From: an uncultured Planctomycetaceae bacterium
Lineage (GTDB): Bacteria; Planctomycetota; Planctomycetia; Planctomycetales; Planctomycetaceae
Direction: 5' to 3'
DNA length: 64,000 nucleotides
Assembly (NCBI GenBank): GCA_943787265.1
Contig: CALSLT010000043.1
Span: forward strand, 1 to 64,000
Numbering within the stretch: position 1 is the stretch's first letter; each line of letters starts with the position of its first letter. The position numbers and the translations under genes are program-made. The notes beneath the pieces are model-generated. The model did not search any database, was not told the DNA's origin, and was given only the letters and a program-made list of their open reading frames with translations. Shown one piece after another: positions 44,742 to 54,534 of the stretch.

Positions 44742-45725
44742 TTAACCAGTGGCGTCACGGAAGCGGGCGGCGGCGTCCTCGGGAGACACAACGTTGATCC
44801 AGGAGCCAGAACCGATTTCGAAGCCGGCAATACCGGTCAGCCGCGGAGTGATCGTCAAGTGCCAACGGTAAGCATGACGACGTGCGTCGCGTGGCGGAGC
44901 GGTGTGCAGGGCCAGATTGAACGGCGCATCTGGAAATACATCGTTGAGCGATTTGAGAGCGTTTTTCAGAAGCCTGGCGAGCAGTGTCAGGTCGCGGTCG
45001 GATGTTGACTCGAAGCCAGGCAGCGAGGCTTTCGGATAAAGGCACATCTGCCCCGAAAAACGGCTTGCGAATGGGCAGTGAAGAATGTACTCGTCGGCTA
45101 ACGCGACGATTCTCGATTCGTCGTCGAGTTCGCGGTCGAGCATTTCGGACCAGGCGTTGGTTTCAGTTTGATCGAAATGCTTCTGCCCGGCTGCGAGTTC
45201 GGCTTCAATTTCCGGAGGCATGAACGACGTCGCCAGAAGTTGCGAATGAACGTGTTCGAGTGAAGCTCCGGCTGCAGCTCCTTCGTTCTTGAAAATCATC
45301 GTGTGTGTGATGGCTTCGTCGGAGCTGACAACAGCCAGACGATCCCGCCAGGCTTGCATCACTCGAGCGATCTGGGCGGCGGGAAGGTTCCGCGTTGCTT
45401 TTTCGTGCAATGGGCTTTCGACGATCACGTCGTGGTAGCCGGCTGCAGATTTCCGCTCGAAGTAGTCGGACGTGGGGAGCTCCGCCGACGAAGAGGCGAC
45501 CGCAGGGTATCGGTTGGGGATGACTCTGACGGCCCATTCGTCAGTTGAGTCGTCGTCTGGGATCGTCAGGACGGCATCTGGAGTTGCTGTCTCGTTCCCT
45601 TTACAGAAGGGGCAACTTTCTGACGCAGTAGATCTGTGTGGTTCATGGTCGAACGGTCGTGCCACCCGTTCTGGAGCGACGATCACGCAGTCGCCGAGAA
45701 TCGGATCCTTCCGAAGTTCTGCCAT
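44742..45725 (-). CDS. galT: Galactose-1-phosphate uridylyltransferase
   Basis: 327 residues, the normal GalT length. It transfers UMP between UDP-glucose and galactose-1-phosphate in the Leloir pathway (cytoplasm). The family start MAELRKDPILGDCVIVAPER is present. The zinc pair is CPFC at 38-41. The catalytic HxHxQ motif is EHVHSQ with H158 and H160; H160 is the uridylylated histidine. VIPNRYPAV and HDVIVES are further family motifs. No galK, galE or galM is nearby, so the pathway may be dispersed. The gene lies 65 bases after the esterase gene and 80 bases before the ECF sigma gene on the same strand, so read-through between them is possible. Confidence 0.94.
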   Translation of the reverse strand: MAELRKDPILGDCVIVAPERVARPFDHEPHRSTASESCPFCKGNETATPDAVLTIPDDDSTDEWAVRVIPNRYPAVASSSAELPTSDYFERKSAAGYHDVIVESPLHEKATRNLPAAQIARVMQAWRDRLAVVSSDEAITHTMIFKNEGAAAGASLEHVHSQLLATSFMPPEIEAELAAGQKHFDQTETNAWSEMLDRELDDESRIVALADEYILHCPFASRFSGQMCLYPKASLPGFESTSDRDLTLLARLLKNALKSLNDVFPDAPFNLALHTAPPRDARRHAYRWHLTITPRLTGIAGFEIGSGSWINVVSPEDAAARFRDATG

Positions 45726-45790
45726 AGTTTTCGTCTGTTTCGTGTCAGAGCGAGAAGTTGCCCGTGGCTGTGTCGGTGATTGTGATCAGT

Positions 45791-46765
45791 TCATTGCTGT
45801 GTTTCGATATAGCCGAGCGATTTCAGAAACGCGTCCAGTTGAATGATGGTTCTGTGATAGTTGCGGTTTGCTTTTGCACGCGATTCGCCTTTGCCGCGGC
45901 CAGCGTTGAAGAAACCGTGAATCTGGTCTTTGTGCGGCATCAGGTCGCAACGATTGCCGGCGGCGATCATTAGTTTTGCGAATTCTTCGACGCTGGCAAA
46001 CAGGACGGTCGGATCTGCCGTTCCGTGAAAAATGATCGACGGTGGCAGGCCTTCGCGAACGTGATTGATCGGTGCTATTTCTTCCGGCTTTCCCTGAGTT
46101 CGTTCTGTGATGTCGTCGAGCTTGTCTTCTGGAACGAGCTTCAGACCATCGACCTGAGTCAACGCCACTGCCGGGTTAAACAGGACCATCGCATTCGGGG
46201 ATGAGCTGATCGATGTGTCCTCGGAGTCGCGTTCAAAGCCCTTGATGGTTGCAGTCGCCGCGGCGAGGTGTCCGCCGGCTGAACCACCGCCGGCAGCAAT
46301 TCGATTCGGATCGATCCCCAGGCGTTTTGCATTTTTTCGCGTCCAACGAATCGCCGATTTGGCATCTTCAATGCAGTCCTGCGGCCAGGCGTCCTGACGA
46401 CTCTTAACGCGATAGTCGACAGAAATCGCGACCATGCCCCGTTCAGCCAAATGCTGGCAGTGCGGCAGAAATTGTCCAGGAGTGCCTCCTCGCCAGCCGC
46501 CGCCGAAGAAGAATACGATTGCCGGCCGCCGATCTGCGGCGACATGCCCCTTGGGTTCGAAGATGTAAGCGTTCAACGAAACGTCGCCGACGCGCTTGTA
46601 GATCTCGATCCGCGAACCAGGCATGTCCGGCGGATATTTCCAGCTTGTAGCCGGCTCCGGTGGATCGCTTGCGAGGACTCGATCAGGAAGTGTCAAATCG
46701 GCGCCGAGAATCAGCAGAGCCATCAAGAGAAGTACAACTGAACGCAGCCTGGCAGCCATAATCAT
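45791..46765 (-). CDS. Secreted alpha/beta hydrolase (esterase)
   Basis: 324 residues. The N-terminus is a signal peptide (LRSVVLLLMALLILGADLTL). The alpha/beta hydrolase fold shows the oxyanion-hole loop FFFGGGWRGG in place of the usual HGGG, and the nucleophile elbow AAGGGSAGGHLAAA (Ser in GxSAGG). A likely Asp follows in IIFHGTADPTVLFASV, and the His in HKDQIHGFFNAGRGKG. This corresponds to the BD-FAE/acetylxylan-type carboxylesterase group common in planctomycetes. It could cleave acetyl or feruloyl esters from polysaccharides; the substrate is not shown by sequence. The gene opens the minus-strand run that continues with galT. Confidence 0.88.
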   Translation of the reverse strand: MIMAARLRSVVLLLMALLILGADLTLPDRVLASDPPEPATSWKYPPDMPGSRIEIYKRVGDVSLNAYIFEPKGHVAADRRPAIVFFFGGGWRGGTPGQFLPHCQHLAERGMVAISVDYRVKSRQDAWPQDCIEDAKSAIRWTRKNAKRLGIDPNRIAAGGGSAGGHLAAATATIKGFERDSEDTSISSSPNAMVLFNPAVALTQVDGLKLVPEDKLDDITERTQGKPEEIAPINHVREGLPPSIIFHGTADPTVLFASVEEFAKLMIAAGNRCDLMPHKDQIHGFFNAGRGKGESRAKANRNYHRTIIQLDAFLKSLGYIETQQ

Positions 46766-47293
46766 TCTCCAAACACGGCACAGAAAGCAGTCACTAATCG
46801 ACTTGCGTGTAAGGGGAATGTAGCGGGAGCGTACGCCGTCTCGAAACTCAGTTCGACATTACAGAGAGCAGGTTGCTGAAGTTGTCGGCCCAGAGGATCG
46901 ATGACTCACCGAGGAACGACGTCATGGTCTTGCCAAAGTTGAGTTTTCAACGGACTGCTAACAGCGTGTGTTCAGAATCCTCAACGGGTGTCTGCTCCCA
47001 GCAAATGTCGGTCGAAACGCATAACGGGGATGCCACGCCTGCATTGATCAAAACGGTTACGAGAGATGGATGCTCTTCAGGGATTAGTTCTGGGGCGGAG
47101 GCCTGGCATGTCAGGCATTTCCCGCCAATCACAGAACGTCCACGGACGCCGTTTGACGATCTTACTGCGTGAGCTATATGCCATGTGGGCGGATTCCCGC
47201 GTGCACAGTGTTTGCGTTCGTTTTGCATGCGGGCATAGTTGATCTTGAAGTTTGCAACCAGACACGGCTGCGACTTCGCAGGAGTTTTCTTTC
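46766..47293. other. Long intergenic region, no gene recognised
   Basis: 528 bases between the divergent esterase and FHA-like genes. Overlapping ORFs of about 90-100 codons lie on both strands here but show no protein-like pattern, no good ribosome-binding site and no family resemblance. Just before the FHA-like gene an AGGAG (47280-47284) marks its ribosome-binding site. I saw no terminator or RNA gene. Confidence 0.4.
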
Positions 47294-50200
47294 ATGCTCG
47301 CTTCTCCAGCCAATCAGTTGACCAATACTGAGGCGACGGCGGTAGCCCCGACCCGTACGGCGAATATTCTGAGGCTCGAGTTTTCGGGAGCTCAGCACGA
47401 CCCCGTTCTGCTGTCGCCAGGCAAATGGAGCATCGGTGCTTCCACGTCAAATCAGATCGTGCTGGATCATGACGGAGTCGCACTCCGACAGTTTCTGATC
47501 ATCGTTACCGAGCATCGTTCAGTAATCAAAGACTGGTCAGCAGACGGCCTTTGGAATGGTAAACCGTTCGAGAGCGCAGTCCTCGGTGACGGGGACAAGA
47601 TTGAGATCGCTGATGTCGAACTCTCATTCAGATTGGCAAAATCGCTCGACCTTATCTCGCAATTGCCATATGTCGCGGACAATGACTCTGCGGAACTCGT
47701 GAAGCCAGATGCTGACTCCGCGATCGAAGAATGCGAAGAAAGTCAACAAAACACCGTCTACGTCACTGCAGACGGAATGCTTTCGTTTGAAGACAGCGCG
47801 GAGCGGCTCGACGAACTGATTGACCGAATCGAGTCTTCAGTGGCGTCTGATCCGTCGTGGCAATCTTATAAAGACTTAAACGACTGTCTGCCGCAAGGTG
47901 AATTGCGAACCGGCGAAACGCAGTGCGTCAGTGATCAAGTTCCCGCATCAGCAACGAGAGCTGATGACGCAACGATGGAGTTGGAGCCAGCCAGAGTCGA
48001 TGAGGAATTGCGGCAGTTGGAAGAACTGCGAGCGGCAGTACAGCAGGAACGCGAGCAACTTCTTGAGAAGCGAGCATTGCTGGTGCAGGAAAGCCTGCAA
48101 GTCGAGTCTCAACTGAAAGCAGTGCGAGACAGCGATGAAGCATTGCCAGGTCTCGTTGAAGCAGTCCAATGTTGTGACAGCAGTGTCGATGAATCCACGA
48201 GTGCCGAAAGTCACGTAGACACTGAACTCAGCGACGAGTTCGACGGTGGCGACGCGAGTTTTGCCTTCGATGAATCTTCGCTGGAGTCTTTAGCTGCCGA
48301 GCACGAGACCGCGACTGTTGCTGCCGAACGAGAAAAGCTCCGCCATCTACTCGAAGAGTTCGACTCGGTAGACGAAGCAAACGACGATGAAGCGGCCAAC
48401 GTCGAAGTTACGGTTGGAGCCGCACAAGCAAACGCAGAATACAGCGTGATGAACGCACTCCGGTCACGTGACGATGCCGTGAAGCAACTGGATGAACTGG
48501 TTCTGGCAGCAACGGGCGGACAGGAGCCCAAAATCCCAGCTAGTGGAGAGTCATTGCCTGGTAGAGTCGCAGATGTCTCAGCACACGAGACGTCGCGGCG
48601 TGCAACGATTCTGCCCGAGAGCGAGTTTAATTCCGAGCCAAACGACGCGGCGGATGAGCACGGTCGCTCAGAGCTGAACGACGAGTCTTCCTCAGAGTCT
48701 CAACCGGAGCCAGACGTCGAAGCATCGATTAATGAACTGGGAATCTTGATTGACACTGTTGACTTTGAAGCAGCGCGATCGTTGGATGGCACAGACGAAT
48801 GGTCATCCGAGGAACAAACACCAGAAATTGAAGCAGACGAAGATGCCGTCGTTGATGCTGGTGACGAAGCAGCCCTAGTTGAGCGGAGTGTCATTGAGAA
48901 TCAAATTGAGGATGAGGCGGCAGCCTGGGATTTGACTGCTTTGACGAGAGAAGTTGATGCTTCCCTCGAAGTGTCGCATGGTTCGGCCGCTGATGTCGAA
49001 GTTGTTCCCACTGTTCAGTTTGAAACTGAAGGCGATGCGCCGGAATTCAACCTGCAGGTCACAGAAGTGGCTGGCGTAGATCGCGAAGCATTCGCGGCCG
49101 ATTCCGCTCAACAGGATTCCGACGAAGACTCATTCACGCTGCAGAGTTCGGATATCTACGAGATTGTCGAAGAGCCTCAGTCTGAACCTGTTGCAGCCGA
49201 GCAATCTGCAAGTCAGGAAACGTCGTCTGATCGCGTGGAAGGCGATGCATTGCTGTTCGGAGCAAACTCTGAACGTTTCGATACGGATTCGAATGCCGAG
49301 GCATCCAGCGAGAATCTGGCAGCCGCAGAGTCGACGCAGGCTAACGGCGACGTGCCGTCCTGGTTTGATTCGAAATTCATGGCCGAAGGTGATACGGCTG
49401 CCGAAAACGATCCGTTCGTTGAAGAAAACACTTCGGAACCTGATGCGGTTGAGGATGTTGGCCCGCCAGATAGCGTCGAGCCAGCGGCTGACCTGCGTCA
49501 GAAACTTGCCGAGATGTTTGATCTTCCTGATCTTGCTGAGAACACAGGATCGAGTGTGCCGGATGAAACGCTCGAGTCGCGGCTTCAGCAATTCCGCGAC
49601 GAACCTCAGTCGGAAATTGTGCCCGACGTTCAGGACGACAACCCTTCGTCAGCATGGCCGAACGCCGAAAGTACCGATGCAGGTATCGCGGCCGATGCCA
49701 CATTGAACCTTGATCCAGAGTCGGATTCAGCGACCGAAGACGTTTCAGCATTTGAATCTGAAACGCTGGACGAATTTCCTTCCACGAGTTCGGAAGAGAA
49801 CATCGAAACTGACTCACCGGCAGTCTCGGATACAACGGATGCATTTGAGCCGGAAGAAATGAGCGAAGAAGACACTTCGATCAGTGCTTACATGGAAAGA
49901 CTGCTTGCCCGGAATCGTCAGGTCACTGGAAGCGGTGCGACTGCTGATGAGAGTACGCCAACCAGTTCTGCAACAGAGCCGAAATCTTCATCAAATGTAT
50001 CGCCGATCAACGCTGACCACGCGACTGAAGATGCACCAGGTGCCGACGAACAGCGAGAAAACTGGCTCGAAGAGAATCCGCGGCATCGCCAGAATCGAGA
50101 CCAGGTTCGTGCTGAAGTTCAGGTGCTTCGTCAGATTGCTAACCAGTCAGCTCGATCCGCAGTGGCTACAGCGAGTCGCCGAGACATCAGGAAACAGGTC

Positions 50201-50452
50201 ATTGTTAAAACGATTGCCTCGGTCTTGGCGCTGGCATCGGGAGTCGCCGCGTTATTGCTCGACGTGTCCATGTTGTTTGGCCTCACGGTTCTTACTTTTG
50301 GCCTGCTGTTTGCCGGCGACCTTGCACTGACGATCTTCCGAAACTGGAAATGCCACCGAGATCTTGAAAGAGCCGCATCGGAACTGAAAGACGGGGCTTC
50401 GTCAAAAGATGACAGTCAAATAAGCGACAATGTGGACTCGCTGCCAGCGTAA
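47294..50452 (+). CDS. FHA-like, acidic coiled-coil membrane protein
   Basis: 1052 residues from ATG 47294, nine bases after AGGAG; an upstream frame to 47252 has no such site. Residues of about 28-112 look like a forkhead-associated (FHA) domain (SPGKWSIGASTSNQIVLDHD; DWSADGLWNGKPFESAVLGD). The usual GR and SxxH phosphothreonine residues are not evident (GA replaces GR), so binding is doubtful. A coiled coil of about 30 residues (ELRQLEELRAAVQQEREQLL) follows. Then comes a 700-residue region very rich in Asp, Glu and Ser, probably disordered. Two membrane helices near the end (TIASVLALASGVAALLLDVS; GLTVLTFGLLFAGDLALTIF) anchor it, with a polar tail. Function unknown. It converges on the TgpA gene with a 20-base gap. 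Confidence 0.82.
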   Translation: MLASPANQLTNTEATAVAPTRTANILRLEFSGAQHDPVLLSPGKWSIGASTSNQIVLDHDGVALRQFLIIVTEHRSVIKDWSADGLWNGKPFESAVLGDGDKIEIADVELSFRLAKSLDLISQLPYVADNDSAELVKPDADSAIEECEESQQNTVYVTADGMLSFEDSAERLDELIDRIESSVASDPSWQSYKDLNDCLPQGELRTGETQCVSDQVPASATRADDATMELEPARVDEELRQLEELRAAVQQEREQLLEKRALLVQESLQVESQLKAVRDSDEALPGLVEAVQCCDSSVDESTSAESHVDTELSDEFDGGDASFAFDESSLESLAAEHETATVAAEREKLRHLLEEFDSVDEANDDEAANVEVTVGAAQANAEYSVMNALRSRDDAVKQLDELVLAATGGQEPKIPASGESLPGRVADVSAHETSRRATILPESEFNSEPNDAADEHGRSELNDESSSESQPEPDVEASINELGILIDTVDFEAARSLDGTDEWSSEEQTPEIEADEDAVVDAGDEAALVERSVIENQIEDEAAAWDLTALTREVDASLEVSHGSAADVEVVPTVQFETEGDAPEFNLQVTEVAGVDREAFAADSAQQDSDEDSFTLQSSDIYEIVEEPQSEPVAAEQSASQETSSDRVEGDALLFGANSERFDTDSNAEASSENLAAAESTQANGDVPSWFDSKFMAEGDTAAENDPFVEENTSEPDAVEDVGPPDSVEPAADLRQKLAEMFDLPDLAENTGSSVPDETLESRLQQFRDEPQSEIVPDVQDDNPSSAWPNAESTDAGIAADATLNLDPESDSATEDVSAFESETLDEFPSTSSEENIETDSPAVSDTTDAFEPEEMSEEDTSISAYMERLLARNRQVTGSGATADESTPTSSATEPKSSSNVSPINADHATEDAPGADEQRENWLEENPRHRQNRDQVRAEVQVLRQIANQSARSAVATASRRDIRKQVIVKTIASVLALASGVAALLLDVSMLFGLTVLTFGLLFAGDLALTIFRNWKCHRDLERAASELKDGASSKDDSQISDNVDSLPA

Positions 50453-50472
50453 ACCGAGCCGAATATTGCGTT

Positions 50473-52872
50473 TCAACGTTTCTTGACGGCTAGCTTAAGC
50501 CGATCGAGATTCATGCTTATGGCGGACAGTTCCGCATGCGTCAGTTGTTGGTTGCCATACCGAATGCGATAGAAGTTTGTCGCGATGTTCTTCGGCAGGA
50601 ACGAAAGGTCTGAAGGCGATAGGATTGCCGACAGGCGAGCTTCAATATCCGCAGCAAACTCCAGCGGCGTTTGCGATGGCTGCCTGGTCAGCCCTTGCCT
50701 GGAAAGAATCGCCAGGAACCGATCGTAGAACTCGATACGAATCCGATCTTCGCTGACGAATGCACGTAGAATCAAAAGTCGAAGCTGTCGCACCAGCCAA
50801 CTAATTATTCCAGCATCCTGCGGGCCATATTTCCGCCACAGGTACTTGAAGGCAAAAATCAGATTCATCAGGATCGCTGTCACGATGAAGGTTTCGACAC
50901 TGAACCATCTTGTCGGATCGGAAATGAATTTAGAGAAATTCTTGCCTGTTTCGGCGAACGGCGAAGAGGCTTTCCGGGCGAAGTGCTTCACTTTGTCGCC
51001 CAACGGCGCGTAGATCATGCTTTTCTGCTCGTCAATCGACAGACGCACGATTCGTTGCTCCCAGAGCCCCGACAGCAGCCCTTGAAGATTGCTGAAGGTA
51101 CTCCGCTCTTCGCCAATTTCGGCAACACTTTCAGCTCTCGCGAACGGAGTCGGGTCAAACGTTTTCCATTGCCCTCCGACCCACGCTTCGACCCACGCAT
51201 GCGCGTGTCGCCCCTCGACGGTAAATGCCCCCGAAAACCCGCTCATCTGTCCGCCTTTGAAGCCACTGACGAGGCGAGAAGGAATGTCGACAGCACGCAG
51301 CATCAAAGCCATCGCTGAGGCTGAATATTCACAGTGCCCCTGTTTACGGTTAAACAGAAAGTCTTCAACGGGATCGATCGAAGGATCGATAATCTCGTTG
51401 CTCAATGAGTATTTGTATTCACCTGAACTCTGCAGTCGCTGTTCGATGCGTTTGGCGATTCGGACATCCGGAGGATCTGATGATGACTCGAATGGACTGA
51501 CTGATTCAGCAATCTGCTGAGCAAACTGTTTCAGCCGATCAAGACCAGGTGGCAGTATTAAGAGTTCGTCCATGACCTGCTGCTGAGCATGTCGTGCAGG
51601 CGCGCTTCTAACCTGGACGATCCGCGGGCGATCTGATGGTCGATTGGGGACATATCCATAGAGTATGTATTCGAGCTTGCTTCGCTTGTTATTGTCGTCG
51701 TCGGGGCGGAAAAGGATCGATGTCACGACGTCAATCGAGGGCCGCAGAAGCTCTTCATCTCCAAAGTACGTTGCAAAAACAGGATGCATTCCGAACAGCG
51801 TCCGACTTGCGCCGTCATACACGATGTAGTGCTGCCGAATATGCCGATCGTTGAGCCGATTTGGTGGGACAAGTTCTGTTACATCCTCGCTCTGCTTCAG
51901 GACGTGCCACCGACCATTTTCATAGCTGCCCATGACCGAACCGCGAAACATCGGTTCGTCGTATCCGAGTCTTCGGGCGGTTTCTTCGACGTCCATCGTT
52001 TCGAGTGAATCAGCTTTGGAGAATCTGACCTCAAGAACGCGTTCGTTGCTTTCAAGAATTTGACCGATTTCGCCGAGCTGAACTTCGTCAGTGAAGCCTG
52101 TGACTTTTTGAAATCCGGACGACGACTGGTCCTCAAAGTCGTAATGCTTTCCGACCCACAGTCGAGGGATTAGCACAAAGAAAATAACACCGACGAAAAT
52201 TGAAAGCAGAGACGTTGCAGCTACTCCCAGAACAAAACGTCGGTTGACCCATTGTTCATGGGGATCCAATTGAATCGCACCGCGGTATTCGTCCGGCTGG
52301 TTCAGGTTGAATCCTGATCGAAACGTGCCATTGTCACTCGGAAGGCTGCTGAGGTCTGGAATTGTTGACACCTGACCGGCAACTTCGAACCCGTAGCGAG
52401 CCTGGTACAGCGAAAAAACAGAAAGGGTCCACAGGGAAAGAAAAACGTAAACCAGCAACATGACTCCAAAGAGTGGATCGTGCGAAAGGATTGCTCCGAC
52501 TGCCACCTGCATCACGCCGAGAGCCAACAGCCACCAATACTGTCTACCAGACTTGTCTTGAAAAAGTGCGATCCACACCAGGTACGACAGCAGATGAGCA
52601 CCAGCCAACAGTCGGCCCTCGGCGGCGAAACCGGCTTCGCTGTAGCCTGCAACCAGAAGCTCTGTGGCTGCGATTCCGAAAGCAACAAGTCCGAGAATGT
52701 TGGCCCAGGACGTCTTGATCCTGATCCGTTGCTCGCGCTCGTTGAAGAAGTACGCAAGAATTGCCAACGGGAGTGTCAGCCCACTTGGAAACGGTATCTC
52801 TTCAGCAAATGCGATCATGCCACCAGACAAAGCGGTCAGTGTGTAGATACTAATGAGAAATGGTCGATTCAT
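50473..52872 (-). CDS. TgpA-like transglutaminase domain membrane protein
   Basis: 799 residues. About seven membrane helices in the first 240 residues (LALGVMQVAVGAILSHDPLF; VMLLVYVFLSLWTLSVFSLY) match the DUF3488 part of TgpA. A periplasmic transglutaminase core follows. Its triad reads Cys in RKQGHCEYSASAMALML, His in GRHAHAWVEAWVGG and Asp in FDPTPFARAE. A further membrane helix (FIVTAILMNLIFAFKYLW) and a cytoplasmic DUF4129-like tail close it. The start overlaps the stop of the DUF58 gene by four bases (ATGA). TgpA-type proteins are usually found with DUF58 and MoxR ATPases; MoxR is not in this window. Its role is likely envelope or peptidoglycan-linked modification; the substrate is unknown. 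Confidence 0.92.
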   Translation of the reverse strand: MNRPFLISIYTLTALSGGMIAFAEEIPFPSGLTLPLAILAYFFNEREQRIRIKTSWANILGLVAFGIAATELLVAGYSEAGFAAEGRLLAGAHLLSYLVWIALFQDKSGRQYWWLLALGVMQVAVGAILSHDPLFGVMLLVYVFLSLWTLSVFSLYQARYGFEVAGQVSTIPDLSSLPSDNGTFRSGFNLNQPDEYRGAIQLDPHEQWVNRRFVLGVAATSLLSIFVGVIFFVLIPRLWVGKHYDFEDQSSSGFQKVTGFTDEVQLGEIGQILESNERVLEVRFSKADSLETMDVEETARRLGYDEPMFRGSVMGSYENGRWHVLKQSEDVTELVPPNRLNDRHIRQHYIVYDGASRTLFGMHPVFATYFGDEELLRPSIDVVTSILFRPDDDNNKRSKLEYILYGYVPNRPSDRPRIVQVRSAPARHAQQQVMDELLILPPGLDRLKQFAQQIAESVSPFESSSDPPDVRIAKRIEQRLQSSGEYKYSLSNEIIDPSIDPVEDFLFNRKQGHCEYSASAMALMLRAVDIPSRLVSGFKGGQMSGFSGAFTVEGRHAHAWVEAWVGGQWKTFDPTPFARAESVAEIGEERSTFSNLQGLLSGLWEQRIVRLSIDEQKSMIYAPLGDKVKHFARKASSPFAETGKNFSKFISDPTRWFSVETFIVTAILMNLIFAFKYLWRKYGPQDAGIISWLVRQLRLLILRAFVSEDRIRIEFYDRFLAILSRQGLTRQPSQTPLEFAADIEARLSAILSPSDLSFLPKNIATNFYRIRYGNQQLTHAELSAISMNLDRLKLAVKKR

Positions 52873-54365
52873 GCTGACGCGACCTCCTCATTCGCTGCTA
52901 CTTCATCTTTCTGTAATCGTGTTGAGTCTTCCGGCGTTTCCTGGCGATGCACATTCGGAGCGGCTCCACCCGGCGTGAACCATTCGGCAAGCTCGTCATG
53001 ATCGGCGTGAATAATCTCAAGGTTCGGTAGACCGTCCTCGGGGATGTGACTGGCCAGGTCGATCTGTTCTTGCCTGGTTGTAACGAGGACGCACCGCATG
53101 AGAGAATTCATCGACAGCGAAGCGTCTGTGATCGCCTTGGCGAGTCCATCAGCCGATCCACCTTCCACAAGCGATAGTGTATCGAGCAAGGACTCGACGG
53201 CCTGGCCGACTGTTGTGTACCGAAGGCTGGTCGATTTCTGGCCGCAAATCGTCAGCAGTTGCTCGACACCTCGCGTTTGCCGCAGATGCTCCACACAAAT
53301 TGTCGCTGTAAAACTGACCGCAAGTTCGACTCGTTCGATGTCAGACGCGGAAGGACGCGCTGGCTGCCACAGATCGAGCAGCACGATTAGTCCCTGGTCG
53401 CGGCTCTGATGAAACTCCTGGACCATTAACTCGTTCATGCGAGCGGACGTTCGCCAGTGGACTTCGCGAGGACTGTCACCGGATCGAAAACTGCGTAAAT
53501 GGTGAAAATCGTCTTCAAACATTCCTTTGCGAGTTTGCTGACGTTCGACCATCTCAGCCGCAAGTTGTGAATCTCGATGCCATCGTGAGCTGAGGATTCC
53601 AATTTGTGGGTACACCAGCATTTCGCCGGGTTCGTCCACAACGAAACCGCGTTCGACCAGACCGAGCGGAAAACGCGTTGAGACTTCAAGCGGACCGAAT
53701 CGGTAACGGCCTCGCCGATTCAATCGAAGCTGGTAGCAAGCCGTTCTCTCCGCACCAGGCTTTACGCTGGCGAATAGAACGGTTGGCTCCAGTCCGGTTT
53801 CGGTCGAAGGCCCAAGAAAGCCACCATCGCTGGTACGGCCAACGCGATCTCGAACCATCATCAGCCAGGATGAAAACCAGAGTTTTCTGTTTCGCAGCGT
53901 AACTTCAACGGAAACCGTTTCGCCGCACATCGCTCGCTGTGGGAGTGTCCGCTTTACGCGGTTACGCCGCAGCAGTGAGAACGTCACCCAGCCATTGACG
54001 ATAAACGGTCCCGCCATGATCGAGAAAACGAGCATCAGCATGTTTGACCGACCGATCAGAGAAGCGACAAACGCGACGATCATGATCAGCAGGTACATCA
54101 TTCCTTCGCGAGGCAGCATGACTCGATCGCGGTTGAGCCTGCCGACTTTGGAACCGGCTTTCGCAAACCGGCTGGCGATCAATCGAATTCCCCAAAGAAT
54201 CAGGACGATCCCAATGAGTCGGCCAATCACCGAAACATAGAGGGTCCACTCACCAGCTCGTCTGGCCAACTGCTCGGTCGTGTAGAACATTCCCGCACCG
54301 GCAAACAGGCTGAGAATGCCCAGCAGCGGCATCGGCCGGGAATGAGAAGCTTGTTTTTGTGACAT
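52869..54365 (-). CDS. DUF58 domain protein
   Basis: 498 residues from ATG 54365 (MSQKQASHSRPMPLLGI); a longer frame to 54413 adds 16 residues and is less likely. Two membrane pairs come first (LLGILSLFAGAGMFYTTEQL; WTLYVSVIGRLIGIVLILWG; YLLIMIVAFVASLIGR). A beta-rich part with VSVEVTLRNRKLWFSSWL and the DUF58 motif GDSPREVHWRTSARMNELMV follow. The von-Willebrand-like region (QGLIVLLDLWQPARPSASDI) ends it. DUF58 proteins accompany MoxR AAA ATPases and transglutaminases, as the next gene shows. Translation is coupled to that gene (ATGA overlap). Role in envelope assembly is inferred from the pairing. Confidence 0.92.
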   Translation of the reverse strand: MSQKQASHSRPMPLLGILSLFAGAGMFYTTEQLARRAGEWTLYVSVIGRLIGIVLILWGIRLIASRFAKAGSKVGRLNRDRVMLPREGMMYLLIMIVAFVASLIGRSNMLMLVFSIMAGPFIVNGWVTFSLLRRNRVKRTLPQRAMCGETVSVEVTLRNRKLWFSSWLMMVRDRVGRTSDGGFLGPSTETGLEPTVLFASVKPGAERTACYQLRLNRRGRYRFGPLEVSTRFPLGLVERGFVVDEPGEMLVYPQIGILSSRWHRDSQLAAEMVERQQTRKGMFEDDFHHLRSFRSGDSPREVHWRTSARMNELMVQEFHQSRDQGLIVLLDLWQPARPSASDIERVELAVSFTATICVEHLRQTRGVEQLLTICGQKSTSLRYTTVGQAVESLLDTLSLVEGGSADGLAKAITDASLSMNSLMRCVLVTTRQEQIDLASHIPEDGLPNLEIIHADHDELAEWFTPGGAAPNVHRQETPEDSTRLQKDEVAANEEVASA

Positions 54366-54534
54366 GCAGAAACGCACAGTCTGAAGTGATTGAAGTTCGG
54401 CCAGAACGGCCAAAGCTTTAGGGGATCACTACAGAATGATGTCTGCACGGGGCTGTCGCAAGCCCGGACCTCAACGGGCGATGCCATGCCACAGACAATC
54501 CTGATCAGCACACTTGCGGCGTGGCGACGGGCGA

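Noticed and set aside
46873..47228. Overlapping ORFs of about 95 codons on both strands in the esterase/FHA gap
   Set aside because: No ribosome-binding site, no recognisable pattern, and both strands open at once, as chance in GC-rich DNA gives.
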